DNA of 57,046 bases, from assembly GCA_048498995.1 (NCBI GenBank), contig JBEHWX010000033.1, positions 1-57,046 of the forward strand, in the 5' to 3' direction. Of this stretch, positions 52,610 to 57,046 are shown one piece after another. Source of the DNA: JBEHWX01 sp048498995 (GTDB lineage: Bacteria > Bacteroidota > Ignavibacteria > OLB7). Position 1 is the first letter of the stretch. Each line of letters begins with the position of its first letter. A model generated the notes under the pieces. The model ran no database searches. It was given only the letters and a program-made list of their open reading frames with translations, and was not told where the DNA came from. A program made the position numbers and the translations under genes.

Positions 52610-53194
52610 ATGAGAATTCTGGCATTCGCGGCGTCGCTCCGCGAGAACTCGCTGAACAAGACGCTCCTCGGGGAAGCGGTCGAGATCGCACGTGAAGAGG
52701 GAGTCGAGGTGGATGTGGCCGACTTCCGTGAATTCACGATGCCGCTGTATGATGGCGATCTGCAGGAGCGCTCCGGGCTTCCCGAGGGAGCGCTGGAGCT
52801 GATCCGGAGGGTCGAGGCCGCCGATGGGATCATGATCGCCTCCCCGGAGTACAACTACTCGGTCCCCGGCACGCTCAAGAACGCCATCGACTGGATCTCG
52901 CGGGCGCGGCCGGTGCCGCTGCGGGGCAAGCATGGCCTGCTCCTGTCGGCGTCGATCTCGCTGGTCGGCGGTATCCGCGGGCTCTGGCACCTGCGCGTGC
53001 CGCTGGAGGGGCTCGGCACGATGCTCCATCCCGACATGTTCGCGCTGGCCACCGCGCACCAGGCATTCGACGAGGAGGGGCACCTGAAGGATCCCGCGCT
53101 GCGGGAGCGGCTGGTGAGCCTGATCCGCGGCTACGTCGATTTCGGACGCCGCCTTTCGGGAGAGCACCGGGATGATCTGAGCGCCGCCGCCTGA
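52610..53194 (+). CDS. NADPH-dependent FMN reductase
   Basis: A 194-residue flavodoxin-like flavoprotein. The start MRILAFAASLRENSLNKTLL contains the phosphate-binding SLRxxSxN loop, and SPEYNYSVPGTLKNAIDW is the second FMN-binding motif. Such enzymes reduce free FMN, quinones or azo compounds with NAD(P)H. Length is normal. It is the second gene after the pirin promoter and is closed by a hairpin terminator 32 bases after its stop. Confidence 0.92.
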   Translation: MRILAFAASLRENSLNKTLLGEAVEIAREEGVEVDVADFREFTMPLYDGDLQERSGLPEGALELIRRVEAADGIMIASPEYNYSVPGTLKNAIDWISRARPVPLRGKHGLLLSASISLVGGIRGLWHLRVPLEGLGTMLHPDMFALATAHQAFDEEGHLKDPALRERLVSLIRGYVDFGRRLSGEHRDDLSAAA

Positions 53195-53225
53195 TACGCC
53201 GCGCCGGTGATGGGCGATGAATGCA

Positions 53226-53263
53226 ACGACGGGCCTTCTCGAGAGATCGGGAGGGCCCGTCGT
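53226..53263 (+). terminator. Terminator of the pirin/FMN reductase unit
   Basis: ACGACGGGCC pairs with GGCCCGTCGT, with a partly paired inner stem TTCTC/GGGAG, followed by CGTTGATG. Confidence 0.75.
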
Positions 53264-53355
53264 CGTTGATGTCGGGCAGTTGCGTCGCCGCGGATGGGCG
53301 TCTTCCTGCTGAAGGCCGGCTTCAGGCGGAGGCGAGGGCCCAGGAGAAGACGACA

Positions 53356-53925
53356 ATGCGACCCCCGACCATGACGGCATTGATAGCCATGTTCGCCGCG
53401 GCCCCACTCCTCGCGGCGCCGGCCGCCATCCCTCCCGCGAGCGGCGCCGACACGCTGCGCGCTGCCGATTCCGTGGCCTCGGATACGCTCGCGAGCACTA
53501 CCGCGAGCACTACCGCGAGCGATGCTTTCAGCGAGCTTCGAATTGGGGCGATTACCACGGTTCCCTCGCATGGCATCGACGATCTGGTCCCGTTCGCGCG
53601 GATCGAGGGGCATGCCTCGTCCTTCCGAAGCCCCACGTCGGCCATCGGCATTGCAGCGCAGCTCGGCGTCGCGGTTCCGTTGCAGCGCTCCTCCATGACG
53701 ATTCCGCTCCCCTACGGCGGGCTCGGAGTCGACCTCCGGTTCGGCTCGTTCTCCCTCGAGGGGCGCGCCGGACTTCTTCTGTACGTGCCGTATGTCTCGG
53801 CCGAGGCGGTCGTTCGCGTGCCGCTCGGGCGGCGCCAGGCGGTGACGCTGCAGGCGATCGGGATCAGGCCGATGATCGGAACGGGGGCAGTGTTCCTCGT
53901 CGGTGCCGGCGTGGCGCTCCGTTGA
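53356..53925 (+). CDS. Small exported, probably outer-membrane beta-barrel protein
   Basis: A 189-residue protein starting at 53356 with AGGAG nine bases upstream. The signal peptide is MRPPTMTALIAMFAAAPLLA, followed by a Thr/Ala/Ser-rich stretch with a repeated TTAS motif (ASTTASTTAS). The rest alternates hydrophobic and polar residues in strands with Gly/aromatic turns (SSFRSPTSAIGIAAQLGVAV, YGGLGVDLRFGSFSLEGRAG, LLLYVPYVSAEAVVRVPLGR) and ends GAVFLVGAGVALR. It fits an 8-10 strand outer-membrane barrel, but no family is recognised. The frame opens at 53221, but that start would bury the signal. Confidence 0.7.
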   Translation: MRPPTMTALIAMFAAAPLLAAPAAIPPASGADTLRAADSVASDTLASTTASTTASDAFSELRIGAITTVPSHGIDDLVPFARIEGHASSFRSPTSAIGIAAQLGVAVPLQRSSMTIPLPYGGLGVDLRFGSFSLEGRAGLLLYVPYVSAEAVVRVPLGRRQAVTLQAIGIRPMIGTGAVFLVGAGVALR

Positions 53926-54709
53926 GCCGTCCGCGGAGATGCGGATGCACGAAGGGAAGATCGGGGACGACGATGCCGTCGGTTTGCCACACGATGCCGC
54001 CCGAATCGATGCGCCGGCGGCCCGCTACACGCGCCGCCGCAGGTGCTCCACAAGCCACCATCTCCAGAAGATTCGTTGATATCGTGGATGTTCCGTTCGC
54101 GCCGTCACCCGGATGGGGCCGCGAAGCCGGGCTTCATCGGCCGGAGGGGCGCCCGGCCCGGCGAGGATCGGGCGCATCGGAACTGACCGGTTCGGCCGGT
54201 TACGGGGCATCCCGGGGGGGCTGGAAGGGGATTGCGGAAGGGGTTGGAGGTCGTTAAAAAAAGTTTGAAGTTTGTCGGTCGTTCAACATCCCCCACGCTG
54301 AGTACGTCAGTACGGACATTGACGGTCACGAACGTTCCGCCGGGCTCCCCTTGTCGGTGTGCCGGCCAGCTCCCGCCATGGAGCTTCGCGGAGCGCCGGG
54401 GAAGTCCCCGGACGACGATTTCGCGCCATGGTCCGAGGTCTCGCCCGAACAGGCCACGCCCGAATGCGTCCAGCCGGTTATTCTGGTGATCCGACCGCGT
54501 CACCGAGCCTTGCCGCCGTCGGCTCCGTACTTCCGATTCCGTCGTTCGATGGAGAGGATGGCGGTTCGCGGCCGGAATCGCTCGTTGCCGGGCGATGCCA
54601 TCGGAGCGATCGCGCGCGGCCGCATCGGCAGGACGCCAAGCTTCGCACAATTCAGACGCAGACACGCATTTCTGCAGTTCATTCAATACGTACGAGGAGA
54701 AGCATCTCA
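53926..54709. other. Longest gene-free stretch in the window
   Basis: Nearly 800 bases without a convincing gene. Open frames on both strands are Arg/Pro/Gly-rich. An A-rich island (GTTAAAAAAAGTTTGAAGTT, near 54253) is striking in this GC-rich DNA and contains TTTG twice, but I cannot complete a TTG/TAnnTTTG promoter around it. Short complementary words such as GTACG/CGTAC occur near 54303. Confidence 0.5.
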
Positions 54710-55402
54710 ATGAAATTCCTGATCATTCCGGCCCTGTGCCTCGGACTCTTTACCGGTACCGCACTGGCCGGGGGTAAGCCGAAGCTGAAGTCGCAGAAGG
54801 ACAGCGTCAGCTACGGTCTCGGCATGAACATCGGCACGAGCATCTCGCGCGACTCGCTCGATCTCGACGTCGATATGCTTGCCGCAGGTATCCATGACGC
54901 CCTCTCGGGCAAGGATATGCTTCTGACCCAGGAGCAGTGCGGCGCGCTGCTGCAGGCCTTCCAGCAGCAGATGATGTCCAAGCAGGCCGAGCGCGCCAGC
55001 GCCGCCGGCACGAAGAACAAGGCCGACGGGGAGAAGTTCCTGGCCGACAACAAGAAGAAGACCGGCGTGGTGACGCTTCCGAGCGGCCTGCAGTACCAGG
55101 TGATCAAGGAAGGTACCGGACCGAAGCCGAAGGCGACCGACAACGTCACCACCAAGTACAAGGGGACGCTGATCGACGGCACCGTGTTCGACGATTCGGA
55201 GAACCACGGCGGCACCGCGCAGTTCGCGGTCAACCAGGTGATTCCGGGATGGACCGAGGCGCTGCAGCTGATGCCGGTCGGTTCCAAGTGGCGTCTGTTC
55301 GTGCCGGCCAACCTCGCCTACGGCGATCGCGGCGCCGGCGGACAGATCGGCCCGAACGCCACGCTGATCTTCGACGTGGAGCTCATGGGCATCAACAACT
55401 GA
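54710..55402 (+). CDS. FKBP-type peptidyl-prolyl isomerase, Mip/FkpA-like, exported
   Basis: A 230-residue exported isomerase. The signal peptide is MKFLIIPALCLGLFTGTALA. An N-terminal helical dimerisation-type domain follows (SVSYGLGMNIGTSISRDSLD, then LAAGIHDALSGKDMLLTQEQ), with a long charged helix near 95-110. The FKBP domain (about 120-230) has VTLPSGLQYQVIKEGTG, VTTKYKGTLIDGTVFDDSEN, QVIPGWTEALQLMPVGSKWR, YGDRGAGGQIGPNATLIFDV and LMGINN. This layout matches periplasmic Mip/FkpA isomerases that fold envelope proteins. GAGGAG precedes the ATG by about ten bases. One substitution relative to the family is Phe/Asp-Asp in TVFDDSEN where others have TVFDSS. A terminator follows. Confidence 0.93.
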   Translation: MKFLIIPALCLGLFTGTALAGGKPKLKSQKDSVSYGLGMNIGTSISRDSLDLDVDMLAAGIHDALSGKDMLLTQEQCGALLQAFQQQMMSKQAERASAAGTKNKADGEKFLADNKKKTGVVTLPSGLQYQVIKEGTGPKPKATDNVTTKYKGTLIDGTVFDDSENHGGTAQFAVNQVIPGWTEALQLMPVGSKWRLFVPANLAYGDRGAGGQIGPNATLIFDVELMGINN

Positions 55403-55448
55403 TGCGCATCGACATATGATCCCGACACGGTCGGGGTAACGGCACGCG

Positions 55449-55470
55449 GGCCGGAGCTGAAGCTCCGGCC
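55449..55470 (+). terminator. Terminator of the FKBP gene
   Basis: GGCCGGAGC and GCTCCGGCC pair around TGAA, extended by GGCA/TGCC further out, then GTCGTTTCAGG. It lies 46 bases after the stop. Confidence 0.75.
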
Positions 55471-55496
55471 TGCCGTCGTTTCAGGTTGGGGACATG

Positions 55497-55522
55497 CCGG
55501 AGCGGCCTGCCGGAGCGGCCTG
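55497..55522. repeat. 13-bp tandem duplication
   Basis: CCGGAGCGGCCTG occurs twice head-to-tail between the FKBP and M48 genes. Confidence 0.8.
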
Positions 55523-55669
55523 CCGAAACGGGGGAATGAATCTTTTCGGCCGTTCGTTCGATAACGGTACGACCCGCGGGCTCGGCTTCCGACGCTGTGC
55601 GTCGCGACTCCGACGACGCGGGGCTCATCTCATTCAACCGAACGGCGCCAGCCAGAGGATAGGCTCGAC

Positions 55670-56710
55670 ATGGAACAGACATCCACCTTGAAGCGAGCGA
55701 AGGTTCACCTTCCGAACATCAGCCCCCGATCCTGGGAGCATCCGGCCGATCGCGCAGCCCTGACGGCGCTGAAGAAAGTCCCCGGCCTCGATATGCTCCT
55801 GCAGAAGCTGATCGGCATCACCACCGAGAAGTCGCTCCGCCTGATCGCCCTCTCATCGTCGGTCAGGGTCTCGGAGCGTCAGTTCCCGAAGGTGAATCGG
55901 CTGCATCAGGAGGCATGCGCGATCCTCGGCGTGGAGCGCGCGCCGGAGCTGTACGTGGCGCAGGCGCCGTTTCTGAACGCACGCGCCATCGGCGTGGAGC
56001 GCCCGTTCATCGTGCTCGACTCGGCGACGGTCGAGCGGCTCAGCGAGGAGGAGCTTCTGGCGGTGATCGGCCACGAGCTCGGCCACTGCATGAGCGGCCA
56101 CGCGCTCTACAAGACGCTCCTGGCGATTCTCATGAGGGTCTCGACGGTCGCCTTCAGCATTCCGCTCGGCGGCGCGTCGCTGGTGGCGATCATCGCGGCG
56201 CTCAACGAATGGGACCGCAAGAGCGAGCTGAGCGCCGACCGCGCCGGCCTGCTGGTGACGCAGGATCCGATGACCTGCTACGGCATGCAGATGAAGCTGG
56301 CCGGCGGCTCGAATCTCTCGGAGATGGACATCAACGAGTTCTTCGTGCAGGCGGCCGAATATCAGGGAACCGGAAGTCTCGTCGATGGCGTCTACAAGGT
56401 GTTGAACCTTCTCGGCAAGAGCCATCCCTTCCCGGTGCTCAGGCTCACGGAGCTGAAGACCTGGGCCGACGGCGGAGCCTACAAGCAGATACTCGCCGGC
56501 GACTACATTCGCCGCCAGCAGGAGGGGGAAGAGGATGTGTCGAAGAACTTCCGGGACGCGGCCAAGCAGTATCGCGACGACTTCAACACATCCAGCGATC
56601 CGTTGGCCGAGACGCTGCGCAACGCGGCCGAGGCGGCGGACACGGTGAAGGGGAAAGCCAAGGACGTGTTCGATTTCTTTTTCAAGGAGAGGGACTCCAG
56701 GAATTCCTGA
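55670..56710 (+). CDS. M48-family zinc metallopeptidase
   Basis: A 346-residue M48 peptidase. The zinc motif IGHELGHCMSGH puts His135, Glu136 and His139 at the active site, and the third ligand is probably Glu186 in RKSELSADRAG. Hydrophobic stretches around 145-180 (LLAILMRVSTVAFSIPLGGA, then SLVAIIAALNEW) suggest membrane association, as in HtpX-like or YcaL/Oma1-like proteases. There is no signal peptide. A charged C-terminal tail (about 285-346) ends in DVFDFFFKERDS. It is a likely protein-quality-control protease, with no known substrate. It starts at 55670 after a weak AGGAT/TAGG and ends just before a hairpin terminator. Confidence 0.9.
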   Translation: MEQTSTLKRAKVHLPNISPRSWEHPADRAALTALKKVPGLDMLLQKLIGITTEKSLRLIALSSSVRVSERQFPKVNRLHQEACAILGVERAPELYVAQAPFLNARAIGVERPFIVLDSATVERLSEEELLAVIGHELGHCMSGHALYKTLLAILMRVSTVAFSIPLGGASLVAIIAALNEWDRKSELSADRAGLLVTQDPMTCYGMQMKLAGGSNLSEMDINEFFVQAAEYQGTGSLVDGVYKVLNLLGKSHPFPVLRLTELKTWADGGAYKQILAGDYIRRQQEGEEDVSKNFRDAAKQYRDDFNTSSDPLAETLRNAAEAADTVKGKAKDVFDFFFKERDSRNS

Positions 56711-56743
56711 GAGGCTCCACGATACGAGAGGGGGACGACGCAC

Positions 56744-56775
56744 ACGAGGTCCGGCGCGCAGGCACCGGGCCTCGT
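56744..56775 (+). terminator. Terminator of the M48 peptidase gene
   Basis: ACGAGGTCCGG pairs with CCGGGCCTCGT (11 bp, one T-G wobble, 10-base loop), followed by TCGTTATCC. The 3' half closely matches that of the pckG terminator. Confidence 0.8.
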
Positions 56776-56846
56776 TCGTTATCCGGATATCCGATTGCCG
56801 TTATTGCGAGTCGGGGCAAATAATGTGAGCTTGGGGGGAGGTATGC

Positions 56847-56874
56847 GGGTGGCGCTCGGCGGGTGGCGCTCGGC
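56847..56874. repeat. 14-bp tandem duplication
   Basis: GGGTGGCGCTCGGC occurs twice in tandem, followed by a partial third GGGTG. It lies in the gene-free end of the window. Confidence 0.8.
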
Positions 56875-56948
56875 GGGTGAAATCCCGCGGGCGCGTCTTC
56901 AGCGCGCGCTGGTGCTGCGTCGGAGGCTCGGGCATCGGCCGGCATCCG

Positions 56949-57046
56949 CGACGACGGGGCGACGACGGGGCGACGACGGGGCGACGACGGGGCGACGACG
57001 GGGCGACGACGGGGCGACGACGGGGCGACGACGGGGCGACGACGGG
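56949..57046. repeat. 11-bp tandem array, about 9 copies, running off the window
   Basis: Perfect copies of CGACGACGGGG fill the last 98 bases and run to the window end, so the array is truncated here. Confidence 0.95.

Noticed and set aside
53922..54257. Possible small gene after the envelope protein
   Set aside because: The frame is Arg/Gly/Pro-rich, starts without a ribosome-binding site and resembles nothing; antisense frames in the same region are equally long.

Overview
The window is 57 kb of GC-rich, densely coded bacterial DNA. It carries about 42 protein genes and two tRNA genes, with no rRNA, phage, transposase or CRISPR array. Three signs point to the Bacteroidota/Chlorobiota side of the FCB group, perhaps a high-GC Kapabacteria- or Ignavibacteria-like lineage. 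They are a secreted protein with a type IX secretion (Por) C-terminal sorting domain, many promoters of the form TTG-N18..21-TAnnTT(T/C/G)G (the Bacteroidota -33/-7 type), and a TonB-receptor-like outer-membrane protein. The phylum is an inference and no species can be named. Both window ends lie in short tandem repeats, so the window may be a contig that breaks there.

Layout. 1-98 repeat array; 346-2292 T9SS cargo; 2982-4673 NAD-binding dehydrogenase-like protein; 4793-5734 LD-carboxypeptidase; 5972-6130 tRNA-Pro and tRNA-Phe; 6325-8022 a rhomboid protease and a catalytically dead rhomboid homologue; 8249-10238 nuoC and nuoD; 10346-11226 a RES/Xre toxin-antitoxin pair, then an unrecognised gene; 12276-16187 mtaB, a 5'-nucleotidase and an M28 lipoprotein peptidase; 16245-17214 recX and a cysteine-rich small protein; 17616-23358 the replication/repair cluster dnaN - small anchored protein - recF - DUF721 - gyrB; 23526-25457 PEP carboxykinase; 25579-29062 two small lipoproteins and xseB/xseA; 29375-31726 YfhO-type membrane protein; 31932-35325 a compact run of proline dehydrogenase, ferredoxin, lipoprotein, ubiquitin-like protein and a second ferredoxin; 35569-38428 pyrophosphatase and TonB-receptor-like protein; 38766-51633 a signalling cluster; 51836-56710 pirin, FMN reductase, an envelope protein, FKBP isomerase and an M48 peptidase.

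The most striking object is the signalling cluster: a CHASE-containing hybrid kinase, a soluble ~2170-residue hybrid kinase, a CheR methyltransferase and a third hybrid kinase. The giant kinase carries eleven uninterrupted 276-bp (92-residue) poly-HAMP units plus one diverged unit, and three receiver domains. The outer two kinases have closely related kinase-receiver ends, and the last three genes are tightly packed. This looks like one multi-kinase phosphorelay with a methyltransferase but no CheB, CheA or chemoreceptor in the window.

Other notable points: a toxin-antitoxin promoter lying between the arms of a perfect inverted repeat; a catalytically empty rhomboid next to an active one; a 109-bp tandem repeat built partly from the 3' end of xseB; many intergenic minisatellites; an acidic tail on RecF; and start codons so close to -7 boxes that leaderless mRNAs are likely.
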